From positions 2,071,501-2,135,500 of the forward strand of contig NZ_CP160849.1 in the NCBI RefSeq assembly GCF_040790665.1: DNA of 64,000 bases, written 5' to 3'. Of this stretch, positions 16,950 to 25,748 are shown piece after piece. The translations under genes were made by a program, and so were the position numbers. A model generated the notes under the pieces. It was not told where the DNA came from and ran no database searches. It saw only the letters and a list, made by a program, of their open reading frames with translations. The stretch's first letter is position 1; every line of letters starts with the position of its first letter. The DNA comes from Sulfitobacter pontiacus (GTDB lineage: Bacteria > Pseudomonadota > Alphaproteobacteria > Rhodobacterales > Rhodobacteraceae).

Positions 16950-18300
16950 TGGGATGACAGGTCACGGGGTGGACGGCACCCCCAGCGTGACGCTGCTGCG
17001 CGACAGGCTGGCGTCCGGTGCGCTGGATGCGCTGGCGCTGGTCGACAGCTATATCAAGCGGATCGAGGCGCGCGAGCCGCAGGTGGGTGCATGGGCGTGG
17101 TTCGATCCCGAATTCGCGCGCGCACAGGCCCGCACGCTGGATGCGCATCGCCGGGCAGGGCGTCCCTTGGGGCGGCTTCACGGGTTGCCGGTCGCGCTGA
17201 AGGACGTGATCGACACCCAACGCATCCCCACGGAAAACGGCTGCGTTCAGGATGCGGGGCGCGTGCCCCTGCGCGACGCTTTTGTGGTAGAGCGGCTGCG
17301 CAAGGAAGGGGCGATCCTGATGGGCAAGACGGTCACGACCGAGCTTGCCTTCATGCAGCCCGGCAAGACCGCGAACCCGCATAATCTGGCACATACGCCC
17401 GGCGGATCGTCCCAAGGCTCTGCCGCGGCGGTGGCGGACGGGATGGTGCCGCTTGCCATCGGCACCCAGACCGGCGGGTCGGTGATCCGCCCGGCGTCCT
17501 TCTGCGGGGTGACCGGATATAAACCCACCTTCGGCGCGATCCCGCGGCGGGGGGTGCTGACGCAATCGCCCTCGCTTGATACGATCGGGGTCTTTGCCGG
17601 CGATCCCGCAGGGGCAGCACTGCTTGCCGAGGTGCTTTTCGGGCAGGATGACGAAGACAGCGCGACCACGCTTTGCGCCGCACCCGCCTTACATGCCGCG
17701 GCGACCTCGGCCCCGCCGCTGCCGCCCGTGTTCGGCTTCATCCGCCCGCCGGGATGGGAGGATGCGGAGCCGCAACTGCATGACGCCTTTGCCGAGCTGC
17801 TGGACGCGCTTGGCGATCAGGCGTTCGAGCTTCCGTTGCCAGCGGTGTTCGACACGGCAGCAGACCAGCGCAAGCTGATCAATCTGGCCGAGATGTCCTA
17901 TCACTACTACCCCTATTGGCACCGGGGCGCGGACAAGCTGGGGCCGATCACCCGCGACGCGATAGAGCAAGGCAACGCCGTGCCCGCCCGCGACTACCTG
18001 TCGGCCCGCGACATGCCCAAGGTGCTGAACGCCGCGCTGGACGAGATGTTCACCCGCTGCGATGTGATCCTGTGCCCCTCGGCCCCCGGTCCGGCCCCCA
18101 AAGGGTTGGAAACCACGGGCGATCCGGTGTTCAACGGGCTGTGGACCTTCTGCGGCACACCCTGCATCAACCTGCCGCTTTTCACCTCGACCGAAGGGCT
18201 GCCCATGGGCGTCCAGCTGGTCGGCGCACGCCACAATGACGCGCGGTTGCTGCGCACGGCACAATGGCTGACCGACTGGGCCGCTGGTGCCTCTGCATAA
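16939..18300 (+). CDS. Amidase signature enzyme
   Basis: 453 residues of the amidase signature family. The Ser-cisSer-Lys triad is intact: Lys in LPVALKDVID, and the two serines in PGGSSQGSAAAVA with downstream GTQTGGSVIRPASFCGV. It hydrolyses an amide to acid and ammonia; the substrate is unknown. The ATG at 16939 has a GGAG site and overlaps the dctM stop; an alternative ATG at 16954 follows just after. Its place in the TRAP operon suggests it processes the imported compound. Confidence 0.9.
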   Translation: MDGNGMTGHGVDGTPSVTLLRDRLASGALDALALVDSYIKRIEAREPQVGAWAWFDPEFARAQARTLDAHRRAGRPLGRLHGLPVALKDVIDTQRIPTENGCVQDAGRVPLRDAFVVERLRKEGAILMGKTVTTELAFMQPGKTANPHNLAHTPGGSSQGSAAAVADGMVPLAIGTQTGGSVIRPASFCGVTGYKPTFGAIPRRGVLTQSPSLDTIGVFAGDPAGAALLAEVLFGQDDEDSATTLCAAPALHAAATSAPPLPPVFGFIRPPGWEDAEPQLHDAFAELLDALGDQAFELPLPAVFDTAADQRKLINLAEMSYHYYPYWHRGADKLGPITRDAIEQGNAVPARDYLSARDMPKVLNAALDEMFTRCDVILCPSAPGPAPKGLETTGDPVFNGLWTFCGTPCINLPLFTSTEGLPMGVQLVGARHNDARLLRTAQWLTDWAAGASA

Positions 18301-18312
18301 AGGATATCTGAT

Positions 18313-18474
18313 ATGAACCGACTTCTCGCACTTGTGGCGTTTGCGACCATCACTACCTTTCTGCTGATCCTGGCCGTCAAGGTGCCCAGTCCCGATCTGG
18401 TGATCATCGTGGCGATCACGCTGGCGTTCATCGCCTTTGATCTGTTCACCTCCAGTCGCAACAAGAAAGACTAG
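18313..18474 (+). CDS. 53-residue membrane protein of unknown function
   Basis: A short frame (MNRLLALVAFATITTF to SSRNKKD) with two hydrophobic segments, about residues 3-21 and 27-47, and a basic C-terminal tail. It fits exactly between the amidase stop and the hydroxyacid dehydrogenase start, leaving gaps of 12 and 3 bases, so it is likely a genuine member of the operon. A weak AGGATA-type site precedes it. No known family is recognised. Confidence 0.7.
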   Translation: MNRLLALVAFATITTFLLILAVKVPSPDLVIIVAITLAFIAFDLFTSSRNKKD

Positions 18475-18477
18475 CCG

Positions 18478-19437
18478 ATGTCCAAACCCGTGATCTGGAT
18501 CACCCGCACCCTGTCGAATGCCACGCTGGAACGCGCCCGCCGCGACTACGAGGTGATCTGGGATGCCGCCGACACCCCCGGCAGCGCAGAGGATATCATC
18601 AGGATGAGCGCATCCGTCGACGGGATCATCCCGTGCCACTCCGAACATTTCAGCGCAGATGTCGTGACGCAGCTCGACCCGCGGCTGAAAATCGTCGCGA
18701 ACCATTCGGTCGGGGTGGACCATTGCGATCTGGACGCGCTGCGCGGCAAGGGGATCGTTGTGACCAACACGCCCGATGTGCTGTCGGATGCCACGGCAGA
18801 GCTGGCGATGATGCTGATGCTGGGGGCTGCGCGCAACGCGGTCGCTGGGGACCGGACTGTGCGGTCCGGCACATGGGATTTCTGGTCGCCGGCCTTTCTA
18901 GTGGGCAAGCAGCTGACCGGTGCGCGGCTGGGGATCGTGGGGATGGGCGGTGTGGGCCGTGCCTTTGCCCGCAAGGCGCGCGGCTTTGACATGGAGATCC
19001 ACTATCACAACCGCAGCCGTCTTTCGCCCGAGGATGAAGTGGGCGCGGTCTATCACGAGACGCTGGAAAGCCTGCTGGCGGTGTCCGACTTCCTGTCGCT
19101 CCATTGCCCCGCAACGCCCGAGACGGTCGGGCTGATGAATGCCGACCGTTTGGCGCAACTGCCCAAAGGGGCAGTGCTGGTCAACACGGCCCGCGGCAAT
19201 CTGATCGACGAGGCCGCTTTGGTCGACGCTCTGGATGCGGGGCATATCGGGGCGGCGGGGCTGGATTGCTTTGTCACCGAACCGGGGGGCAATCCGGCCT
19301 TCGCATCCTATGACAACGTGATGATGATGCCCCATGTCGGCAGCGCCACGGTGCAGACACGCGATGCGATGGGGTTCAAGGCGCTGGACAATCTTGACGC
19401 GTTCTTCCGTGGAGAATCCCCGCCGAACGCGCTCTAG
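18478..19437 (+). CDS. D-2-hydroxyacid dehydrogenase
   Basis: 319 residues of the D-isomer-specific 2-hydroxyacid dehydrogenase family. The Rossmann motif is LGIVGMGGVGRAFA (about 148-161). The catalytic Arg lies in NTARGNLIDE, the Glu in the CFVTEPGGNP block, and the His in MMPHVGSAT. Related enzymes reduce glyoxylate, hydroxypyruvate or other 2-oxo acids with NAD(P)H. The last gene of the TRAP operon, it supports a carboxylate-type substrate for the transporter. Confidence 0.92.
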   Translation: MSKPVIWITRTLSNATLERARRDYEVIWDAADTPGSAEDIIRMSASVDGIIPCHSEHFSADVVTQLDPRLKIVANHSVGVDHCDLDALRGKGIVVTNTPDVLSDATAELAMMLMLGAARNAVAGDRTVRSGTWDFWSPAFLVGKQLTGARLGIVGMGGVGRAFARKARGFDMEIHYHNRSRLSPEDEVGAVYHETLESLLAVSDFLSLHCPATPETVGLMNADRLAQLPKGAVLVNTARGNLIDEAALVDALDAGHIGAAGLDCFVTEPGGNPAFASYDNVMMMPHVGSATVQTRDAMGFKALDNLDAFFRGESPPNAL

Positions 19438-19482
19438 TCTATAAACGGTCCGAAGAACTCAATGCGAACCTACGCTGGAAAG

Positions 19483-19496
19483 AATCGTATACGATT
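19483..19496. promoter_or_regulatory. Palindromic operator candidate of the kynurenine operon
   Basis: AATCGTATACGATT is a perfect 14-base palindrome 49 bases before the GntR start codon, and an ATCGTAT half-site recurs at 19503-19509. FCD-type GntR regulators commonly bind such short TCGTATACGA-like palindromes in their own promoters, so autoregulation and control of kynA-kynU are likely. Binding is inferred. Confidence 0.65.
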
Positions 19497-19544
19497 TACA
19501 TGATCGTATTTATTTGTCATGGTGTGTTTCGAAAGGGGCGCATC

Positions 19545-20315
19545 ATGACACTTCGACAATCGAAATCGGACATTCTATTCGACCGGCTTCGCCACGATAT
19601 CCTGTCGCTGGATCTGCCACCGGGCATGGCGCTGCGCCTACCGGCCCTGTCGGAACACTATGGCATCGGCCTGACGCCGCTGCGCGAATGTCTGAACCGG
19701 CTGGCGGCTGAACAGCTTGTCGTGCCCGAGCATAACAAGGGCTTTTGCGTCACCCCGCTGACCCGTGCCGATCTTCTGGACCTGGAACGCAGCCGCGATG
19801 CCATCGAAGGCGCGATGCTGGCCCATTCCGTCAGCCACGCCGATGACGCGTGGGAGGCAGGGGTGATCGGCTCCTATCACCATCTGTCGCAAACGCCCGT
19901 GCCTTCGGTGATCCATAATGACGAGGCACTGGCCCAATGGACGCGGCGGCATCTGGCCTTTCATCAGGCATTGGTGGCGGGGGCGCGGTCAGAATGGATG
20001 GCGCGGTTTGCGGGGCAGTTGCAGGATCAGTTGGGACGCTACCACCGTTTTATTCAGGCAGGCCTGCGCGATCTGACCCAAAGCGCCCCCCCGCTGGCGG
20101 CCAAAGCGGCAGAGGTATTCTCTGCCAGTATGGCGCTAGAGCCGCATCGCGCGCTCTATCAGGCAGCAGTTGATCATGATCCGGCGGCGGCGCTTGCGGC
20201 CTTTCGCCATCACACCGGCCTGAGCATCGCCGCCTTCGAGGAGCTTTCGACGCTGATGCCGGCCCATTCGCCCTTTGCAAGAACCCTCGGCCCCCAATCG
20301 GAGACACCCGCATGA
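19545..20315 (+). CDS. GntR family regulator (FCD type) of the kynurenine genes
   Basis: 256 residues. The N-terminal winged helix ([20 protein letters not shown]..., [26 protein letters not shown]) is followed by an all-helical FCD effector domain with metal-ligand-type residues ([29 protein letters not shown]). The ATG at 19545 has a GGGG-rich site and starts just ahead of the HTH; a longer frame would cross the operator. The stop overlaps the start of the tryptophan dioxygenase gene (ATGA), so the three genes form one unit. The effector may be kynurenine or anthranilate; that is inferred. Confidence 0.9.
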   Translation: MTLRQSKSDILFDRLRHDILSLDLPPGMALRLPALSEHYGIGLTPLRECLNRLAAEQLVVPEHNKGFCVTPLTRADLLDLERSRDAIEGAMLAHSVSHADDAWEAGVIGSYHHLSQTPVPSVIHNDEALAQWTRRHLAFHQALVAGARSEWMARFAGQLQDQLGRYHRFIQAGLRDLTQSAPPLAAKAAEVFSASMALEPHRALYQAAVDHDPAAALAAFRHHTGLSIAAFEELSTLMPAHSPFARTLGPQSETPA

Positions 20316-21142
20316 CCGGCTACAACCCCGCTGACGAAGGGGCGCAAATGTCCTTTGCCAAGGATATGTCCTATACCGATTACCTGTCGCTCGACCCGAT
20401 CCTCGGGGCGCAGAATTGCAAATCCGACGCCCATGACGAGATGCTGTTCATCATCCAGCATCAGACCTCAGAGCTATGGATGCGCCTGTGCCTGCACGAG
20501 CTGTCGTCGGCGCGCACCCATCTCGCGGCGGGTGATTTCGCGCCTGCGATGAAGATGTTGACCCGTGTGGCGCGCATTTTTGAACAGCTCAACAGCGCGT
20601 GGGATGTGCTGCGCACCATGACCCCCAGTGAATACAGCGATTTTCGCGACGACCTCGGCGCGTCCTCGGGGTTTCAGTCGCATCAATACCGGCTGATCGA
20701 GTTCATCCTCGGCAACCGCAACCGCGCGATGATGAAAGTGCATGAACATCGCCCCGAACTGCACCGCATGCTGACGCAGGAACTGGGGACAAAATCCCTG
20801 TACCATGTGGCGCTTGATCTGCTGGCAGAGGCAACGGGGCAAAGTTTTGACCCGCAAGCCTATGCGATGGACACGCCCCATGCGGCGGATGACGCGGTGA
20901 TGCAGGCATGGGTGCGCGTCTACCAAGACCCGCGCGCCCATTGGCAGCTGTACGAGCTGGCCGAAAAGCTCGTCGATCTCGAAGACTATTTTCGCCGCTG
21001 GCGTTTCAACCATGTGACCACGGTGGAACGCATCATCGGCTTCAAACGCGGCACGGGCGGCACGTCGGGGGTGAAATACCTGCGCCGGATGCTCGAGGTC
21101 GAACTTTTCCCAGAACTCTGGAACGTACGAGGTGCCCTGTGA
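20312..21142 (+). CDS. kynA: Tryptophan 2,3-dioxygenase
   Basis: 276 residues, normal length for bacterial TDO. Family blocks: [35 protein letters not shown] (with the distal His), [19 protein letters not shown], and [29 protein letters not shown], containing the proximal haem His. It opens the indole ring of L-tryptophan to N-formylkynurenine using haem. The gene overlaps the GntR and kynureninase genes by four bases on each side. Confidence 0.96.
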   Translation: MTGYNPADEGAQMSFAKDMSYTDYLSLDPILGAQNCKSDAHDEMLFIIQHQTSELWMRLCLHELSSARTHLAAGDFAPAMKMLTRVARIFEQLNSAWDVLRTMTPSEYSDFRDDLGASSGFQSHQYRLIEFILGNRNRAMMKVHEHRPELHRMLTQELGTKSLYHVALDLLAEATGQSFDPQAYAMDTPHAADDAVMQAWVRVYQDPRAHWQLYELAEKLVDLEDYFRRWRFNHVTTVERIIGFKRGTGGTSGVKYLRRMLEVELFPELWNVRGAL

Positions 21143-22329
21143 CCCGATTGCCGATGAAAGACCGCTTTTCCTTGCCCGACGGCATGATCTACCTTGATGG
21201 AAACTCGCTTGGGCCTCTGCCTGTGGGGACGGCCGAAAGGGTGCAGGATGTGGTGCAGGCGCAATGGGGTGCGCATCTGATCAAGGGCTGGAACCTTGAC
21301 GGCTGGATGGCGCAGCCCGCACGGGTCGGCAACCGCATTGCCCGCCTGATCGGCGCGCCCGAGGGGTCGGTCACCATGGGCGACACGCTGTCGGTGAAAG
21401 TGTTTCAGGCCCTGTCTGCCGCTCTCAAGATGCGCCCCGACCGGCGGGTGATCCTGTCGGACAGCGGCAACTTCCCGTCGGACCTGTATATGGCCGAGGG
21501 GCTGATCCAGCAGTTGGGGCAAGGCTACGAGCTGCGCATCGTCGCCCCCGAGGATGTCGCCAGCGCCATGACCGATGACGTGGCTGTCGCGATGATAACC
21601 CAAGTCGACTACCGCACGGGCCGCATGCATGACATGGCGCAGGTGACTGCGGCGGCTCATGGGGCTGGGGCGGTGATGCTGTGGGATCTGGCCCATAGCG
21701 CAGGCGCGGTGCCCGTCGATGTGGCGGCCTGCGACGCGGAATTCGCCGTCGGCTGCACCTATAAATACCTCAACGGCGGGCCGGGGGCCCCTGCGTTCAT
21801 CTATGCGCGCCCCGATATCGTCGCGGACATCCAGCCCGCTTTGGCCGGATGGCTGGGTCATGACGCGCCCTTCGCCTTCGAGACCGGATACCGCCCCGCT
21901 GCGGGCATCGAGCGCATGCGCGTCGGCACGCCCCCCGTGATCCAGATGACCGCGCTGGAGCATGCGCTTGGGCTTTGGGACGCGGTGGATATGGCCGAGC
22001 TGCGTGCAAAGTCTGTCGCGTTAAGCGAGCTGTTCATCGCGCTGGTCGAAGAAAAATGCCCCGAGCTTGTGCTCGCCAGCCCACGGGATGCAAACCAGCG
22101 CGGCAGTCAGGTGTCTTTCGCGTCAAAGAACGGGTATGCGGTGATGCAGGCGTTGATCGCACGCGACGTGATCGGTGATTTCCGCGCGCCTGACATCATG
22201 CGCTTTGGCTTCACGCCCTTGTACATCGACGAAGGTGACGTGCGCGGCGCGGTCGACATCCTTGCCGAGATCCTTGCGACCCGCAGTTGGGACCGGCCCG
22301 AGTATCACCAGAAGCGCGACGTGACCTGA
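21139..22329 (+). CDS. kynU: Kynureninase
   Basis: 396 residues, PLP-dependent. The Schiff-base lysine is in [15 protein letters not shown] (about residue 209); [13 protein letters not shown] and [15 protein letters not shown] are kynureninase blocks. It cleaves kynurenine to anthranilate and alanine. The GTG at 21139 overlaps the preceding stop and follows a GAGG site, so it is favoured; an ATG at 21154 is a second choice. A longer frame from 20908 overlaps kynA and is rejected. The formamidase (kynB) that should act between these two enzymes is not next to them. Confidence 0.94.
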   Translation: MTRLPMKDRFSLPDGMIYLDGNSLGPLPVGTAERVQDVVQAQWGAHLIKGWNLDGWMAQPARVGNRIARLIGAPEGSVTMGDTLSVKVFQALSAALKMRPDRRVILSDSGNFPSDLYMAEGLIQQLGQGYELRIVAPEDVASAMTDDVAVAMITQVDYRTGRMHDMAQVTAAAHGAGAVMLWDLAHSAGAVPVDVAACDAEFAVGCTYKYLNGGPGAPAFIYARPDIVADIQPALAGWLGHDAPFAFETGYRPAAGIERMRVGTPPVIQMTALEHALGLWDAVDMAELRAKSVALSELFIALVEEKCPELVLASPRDANQRGSQVSFASKNGYAVMQALIARDVIGDFRAPDIMRFGFTPLYIDEGDVRGAVDILAEILATRSWDRPEYHQKRDVT

Positions 22330-22413
22330 AGGGGCAAGCGACATCGGGACACAGCGCGGTGGCGGTGCGTCTTGGTGATGGTGGTCCACGCGAATGAACG
22401 CTATGATCACGCC

Positions 22414-23130
22414 ATGCTTGATCTTCAGTCGCGCCCGAAATGCAGTGAATGCCCGATCCGCCACCGCGCCGTTTGTGCGCGGTGCGATGATGATGAACTG
22501 CTGATGCTGGAGCAGATCAAGACCTATCGGTCGTTCAAGGCGGGTGATCCGATGCTCTGGCGTGGCGACGGGCTGACCTATGTCGCGTCGGTTGTGTCGG
22601 GCGTCGCGAGCCTTGGCAAAACGATGGAGGACGGGCGCACCCAGATGGTGGGGCTGCTTTTCCCGTCGGATTTCATCGGCCGTCCGGGCCGCGCGGCGAT
22701 CGACTTCGACGTGGTCGCCGTTACCGATGTGACGCTGTGCTGCTTCCAGCGCAAACCCTTCGAGGCGCTGATCGAGACCACGCCGCATATCGCCCAACGG
22801 TTGATGGAGATGGCCCTCGATGAACTGGACGCGGCGCGTGACTGGATGCTGTTGCTGGGCCGCAAAACCGCGCGCGAAAAGATCGCGACCTTCATTGAAA
22901 TGCTGGCGCGGCGACAGCAATTGGCCAATGCGGATACCCCTAGGCAAGAGCTGGTCCTGCCTCTCACACGGTACGAGATCGCCAACTATCTGGGGCTCAC
23001 GCTTGAAACGGTCAGCCGCCAGCTTGGCGCGATGAAGAAAGAGGGTATCCTGAGCTTTGTCGACCGTCGCCGTTTTCGCGTGGCCGATGTGGACGCGCTG
23101 CACGCGGCCTCGGGCGATGATTGCGACTAG
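22414..23130 (+). CDS. fnrL: FnrL-type oxygen-sensing Crp/Fnr regulator
   Basis: 238 residues. The N-terminus carries four cysteines (10, 13, 21, 24; CSECPIRHRAVCARC), and a cysteine pair sits at 109-110, giving the ligands for an oxygen-labile [4Fe-4S] cluster. The cyclic-nucleotide-binding-like fold is followed by an FNR-type HTH with recognition helix GLTLETVSRQLGAM, whose E..SR triad contacts TTGAT half-sites. The ATG at 22414 places the first cysteine at residue 10, as in FnrL; a longer start at 22372 is possible. In Rhodobacteraceae FnrL controls low-oxygen respiration and haem synthesis genes. A perfect FNR box follows just downstream. Confidence 0.93.
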   Translation: MLDLQSRPKCSECPIRHRAVCARCDDDELLMLEQIKTYRSFKAGDPMLWRGDGLTYVASVVSGVASLGKTMEDGRTQMVGLLFPSDFIGRPGRAAIDFDVVAVTDVTLCCFQRKPFEALIETTPHIAQRLMEMALDELDAARDWMLLLGRKTAREKIATFIEMLARRQQLANADTPRQELVLPLTRYEIANYLGLTLETVSRQLGAMKKEGILSFVDRRRFRVADVDALHAASGDDCD

Positions 23131-23148
23131 GGAAATATTCCCTTTGAT

Positions 23149-23162
23149 TTGATCTGTATCAA
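23149..23162 (+). promoter_or_regulatory. Perfect FNR/FnrL box upstream of uspA
   Basis: TTGAT-CTGT-ATCAA matches the FNR consensus (TTGAT-N4-ATCAA) exactly, 55 bases before the universal stress protein start. It lies between fnrL and the stress gene. FnrL-dependent expression under low oxygen is inferred. Confidence 0.85.
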
Positions 23163-23217
23163 TGCCGCAGGGCACCCCAAGGCGTTCCTTGTCTGCACCT
23201 TCATAGGAGAGTGCAGC

Positions 23218-23625
23218 ATGTACAAGAATATCCTGATCCCCGTTGTTTTCGAGACCCCCGAGATCACCCAGACCGCTTTTGATGCGGCGCAGGCGCTGGC
23301 GGCACCGGACGCCAGATTGACCCTGCTGCACGTGATAGAGGCGGTGCCGGTCTATGTCGCCGAATACATCCCCACCGACATCGTGACCTCCACGCGCGAG
23401 GCGGTACAGGCGCGGCTGGATGCGCTGGCGCTAAGCGTGCCGGGGGCCGCGACAGCGATTGCGGACGGGCGCGCCGGGCCACGGGCGACACGCTGGGCCG
23501 AGGAAAACGGGACCGACTGTATCGTGATCGCGTCGCATCAGCCCGCGTTGTCTGACATCCTGCTGGGTTCGGTCGCGCAATATGTGGTGCGTCACGCCAA
23601 ATGCGCGGTGCATGTGGTCAGATAG
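23218..23625 (+). CDS. Universal stress protein
   Basis: 135 residues, single UspA domain. The N-terminal strand YKNILIPVVF, the LTLLHVIE strand, and the nucleotide-binding loop region VIASHQPALSDILLGSVAQYVVRHAKCAVHVVR are all present, although the G-2x-G-9x-G(S/T) ATP loop is altered. An AGGAGAG site precedes the ATG at 23218; the longer frame would include the FNR box. Stress proteins of this type are often induced when oxygen runs short. Confidence 0.92.
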   Translation: MYKNILIPVVFETPEITQTAFDAAQALAAPDARLTLLHVIEAVPVYVAEYIPTDIVTSTREAVQARLDALALSVPGAATAIADGRAGPRATRWAEENGTDCIVIASHQPALSDILLGSVAQYVVRHAKCAVHVVR

Positions 23626-23645
23626 GTCGGGGCACCGCCAACGCG

Positions 23646-24530
23646 CTATTGCAGCCCGAGTATGCCGTCGGCGGTGGCAGCGACGCGGGCGAATGCCGCG
23701 CGGTCTTTACGTGCGATCAGCCACAGGTCGTGAAACCGTCGTTGGGGCAGGGTATGCACCGCCAGTGCGTCGCGGTGCGCAAACCCCTCCACCCCTGATC
23801 GCGGCAGGATGGTATACCCCAGTCCTTGGGCCACGGGCAGGGGGATTTGCCCGATCTGGTTGATAAAACTGCGCAGCCGCAGATGCTCTGCCCCGCGGTA
23901 GTCATCAAAGTTGCGCCCGAGAAGATCATCGGCATAGGCATTGCCATCGGGATGCGCGATGAACCCCAAGTCATCAAGCTTCTGCAGGGTCAAATCCGCC
24001 GCGTTAAAGGTGGCGGGCAGCACGAGGCAAAGTTCCTCTTGCGACAGGGGCGTAGCCTGAACGCGGGGCATATCGGGCACCGCGGTCACCACGCCCAGAT
24101 CAAGCGTCCCTGCCAGTATATCCGCCAGAATACGCGCCTGCGGCGCGGCGCTGAGGTGCATTTCCAGCTTCGGGGCCTGCTGCATCCGCGCGATCAGATG
24201 CGGATACAGCCGTAACGCAAAGCTGCCAGAGCAGCCGATCCTGACCGTGCCGGATAAAGGATCATCGCGCTGCATCCTTTCGCGCAAAGCGCGCTCCTCT
24301 GTCCGGCGGGCACGTCCGATCGACAGCAACTCTTCTCCGGCGGGGGTGAGGGTGAACGACTTTCCCTCGCGCAGGATCAACGGCTGGCCGACCTGTTGTT
24401 CCAGCTTGCGGATATGCTGCGATACCCCCGGCTGGGTCATGGCCAGCCGGTCTGCGGTGCGGGTGAAATGCCCGATGTCACATAGGGTCGTGAAGGTTTC
24501 GAGCCATGAGGCGTTTAGCACGCGGACCAT
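23646..24530 (-). CDS. LysR family transcriptional regulator
   Basis: 294 residues. N-terminal HTH (LETFTTLCDIGHFTRTADRLAMTQPGVSQHIRKLEQQVG) and a periplasmic-binding-like effector domain (VRIGCSGSFALRLYPHLIARM, later GLGYTILPRSGVE). It is divergent from a VOC-family dioxygenase/lyase-like gene across 93 bases that hold an inverted repeat, so it probably regulates that gene and itself. The inducer is not known. Confidence 0.9.
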   Translation of the reverse strand: MVRVLNASWLETFTTLCDIGHFTRTADRLAMTQPGVSQHIRKLEQQVGQPLILREGKSFTLTPAGEELLSIGRARRTEERALRERMQRDDPLSGTVRIGCSGSFALRLYPHLIARMQQAPKLEMHLSAAPQARILADILAGTLDLGVVTAVPDMPRVQATPLSQEELCLVLPATFNAADLTLQKLDDLGFIAHPDGNAYADDLLGRNFDDYRGAEHLRLRSFINQIGQIPLPVAQGLGYTILPRSGVEGFAHRDALAVHTLPQRRFHDLWLIARKDRAAFARVAATADGILGLQ

Positions 24531-24539
24531 TCCATAAAG

Positions 24540-24564
24540 TTATCAATTTAATTCCATATGATAA
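24540..24564. promoter_or_regulatory. LysR-type operator candidate
   Basis: TTATCA-N13-TGATAA is a perfect inverted repeat in the AT-rich gap between the lysR and VOC genes. LysR proteins bind such interrupted dyads near divergent start sites. Assignment is by position and symmetry. Confidence 0.55.
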
Positions 24565-24623
24565 TTTTATGTTTGCGCGCGGTCCACCTAAATCACGGGG
24601 TATCACAGAACAAAGGATAGACC

Positions 24624-25121
24624 ATGACACCGACACCACGCAGTTTCTCTCACATCGGGCTTTCCGTGCCGGATCTGGACCAAGCCGTAAAATTCTACGC
24701 CGACGTGCTGGGGTTCTACGTCATCATGCAACCGACAGAGGTTGTCGAAGACGGCAGCGATATCGGGCAGATGTGTACCGATGTCTTTGGCGAAGGCTGG
24801 GGCCGCCTGCGTATCGCGCATCTTGCCACGGCAGACCGTATCGGGATCGAATTGTTTGAATTTGACGGCAACCACGCGCCCGCAGACCCGCTGAATTTCC
24901 GCCAGCACGGCACGTTCCATTTCGCCATTCAGGATCCCAACCTCGAAGACCTGCTGGCCAAGATTGTCGCGGCAGGGGGCAAGCAGCGGATGCCGGTGCG
25001 CGAATACTTCCCCGATGATAAACCCTATCGCATGGTCTATGTCGAAGACCCCTTTGGCATCGTGTTCGAGCTGTATAGCCACAGCTACGAGCTGACCTAT
25101 TCCGCCGGTGCCTATAGCTAA
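24624..25121 (+). CDS. VOC family protein (glyoxalase/bleomycin resistance-like)
   Basis: 165 residues, two beta-alpha-beta-beta-beta modules. The first metal-ligand motif is FSHIGLSVPDLDQAVKFYADVLGF and the second half has GTFHFAIQDPN and PFGIVFELYSHSYE, retaining His and Glu ligands. This family includes lactoylglutathione lyase and extradiol-like dioxygenases, so the reaction is not fixed by sequence. A clear AAAGGA site precedes the ATG. Divergent LysR regulation suggests a degradative or detoxifying task. Confidence 0.85.
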   Translation: MTPTPRSFSHIGLSVPDLDQAVKFYADVLGFYVIMQPTEVVEDGSDIGQMCTDVFGEGWGRLRIAHLATADRIGIELFEFDGNHAPADPLNFRQHGTFHFAIQDPNLEDLLAKIVAAGGKQRMPVREYFPDDKPYRMVYVEDPFGIVFELYSHSYELTYSAGAYS

Positions 25122-25134
25122 TCCCAAGTCTGTT

Positions 25135-25165
25135 CTGCGGGCGAGGGCAGGGCTTTCGCCCGCAG
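25135..25165 (+). terminator. Terminator-like hairpin after the VOC gene
   Basis: CTGCGGGCGA and TCGCCCGCAG form a 10-bp stem around an 11-base loop, 13 bases after the stop. The following bases (TCATT) are only weakly T-rich. Confidence 0.5.
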
Positions 25166-25264
25166 TCATTAGCGCAAGATATGTCAAATAATGCAGGTCG
25201 GCGGGAACCCTCCTGCGAGGGAAGGCGGTTTTGTTGTCATAGCAACATCACGAAAGGTCATCCC

Positions 25265-25741
25265 ATGTCATACTGGCGGTTCTTTGCAATGATCATCACC
25301 TCTACCGTGGTGATGTTCGGCTTAATGTATCTGAACACCTACGCAATCGATCACGTGTTCTTTAGCGAAACCCGCAGCTATATGGCGCTGTATATGGGCG
25401 CGGTGATGGCGGTCATCATGCTGGCGTTCATGCTGGGGATGTACAGCAACCGTGGGGTGAATATCGCGATTTTTGCAGGCAGCGCGCTGGTTTTTGCGGT
25501 GTCGCTGTTTCTGGTGCGCAGCCAGTCCACGGTCGATGATACGGCGTGGATGCATGCGATGATCCCGCACCATTCCATTGCGATCCTGACGAGCGAGCGT
25601 GCCAATATCTCGGACCCGCGGGTGCGCAAGCTGGCGGACGATATCATCGAAGCGCAACGGCTTGAGATCGACGAGATGAAGGCCCTGATCGCGGATCTTG
25701 AAGGCGGGCCAGCCGCAACACCGGAAATCGACGGGAAGTGA
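25265..25741 (+). CDS. DUF305-type membrane protein
   Basis: 158 residues: three membrane segments (about 5-23, 38-58, 66-84) and a C-terminal extracytoplasmic or cytoplasmic domain with the DUF305 signature MHAMIPHHSIAILTSERANISDPRVRKLADDI, rich in His and Met, which are metal-ligand candidates. DUF305 proteins are often encoded with copper-handling genes. It lies just ahead of the glutaredoxin-MauE fusion gene (seven-base gap), so the pair is likely co-expressed. Function is not established; a copper or redox role is inferred from family context. Confidence 0.85.
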   Translation: MSYWRFFAMIITSTVVMFGLMYLNTYAIDHVFFSETRSYMALYMGAVMAVIMLAFMLGMYSNRGVNIAIFAGSALVFAVSLFLVRSQSTVDDTAWMHAMIPHHSIAILTSERANISDPRVRKLADDIIEAQRLEIDEMKALIADLEGGPAATPEIDGK

Positions 25742-25748
25742 GGACACA

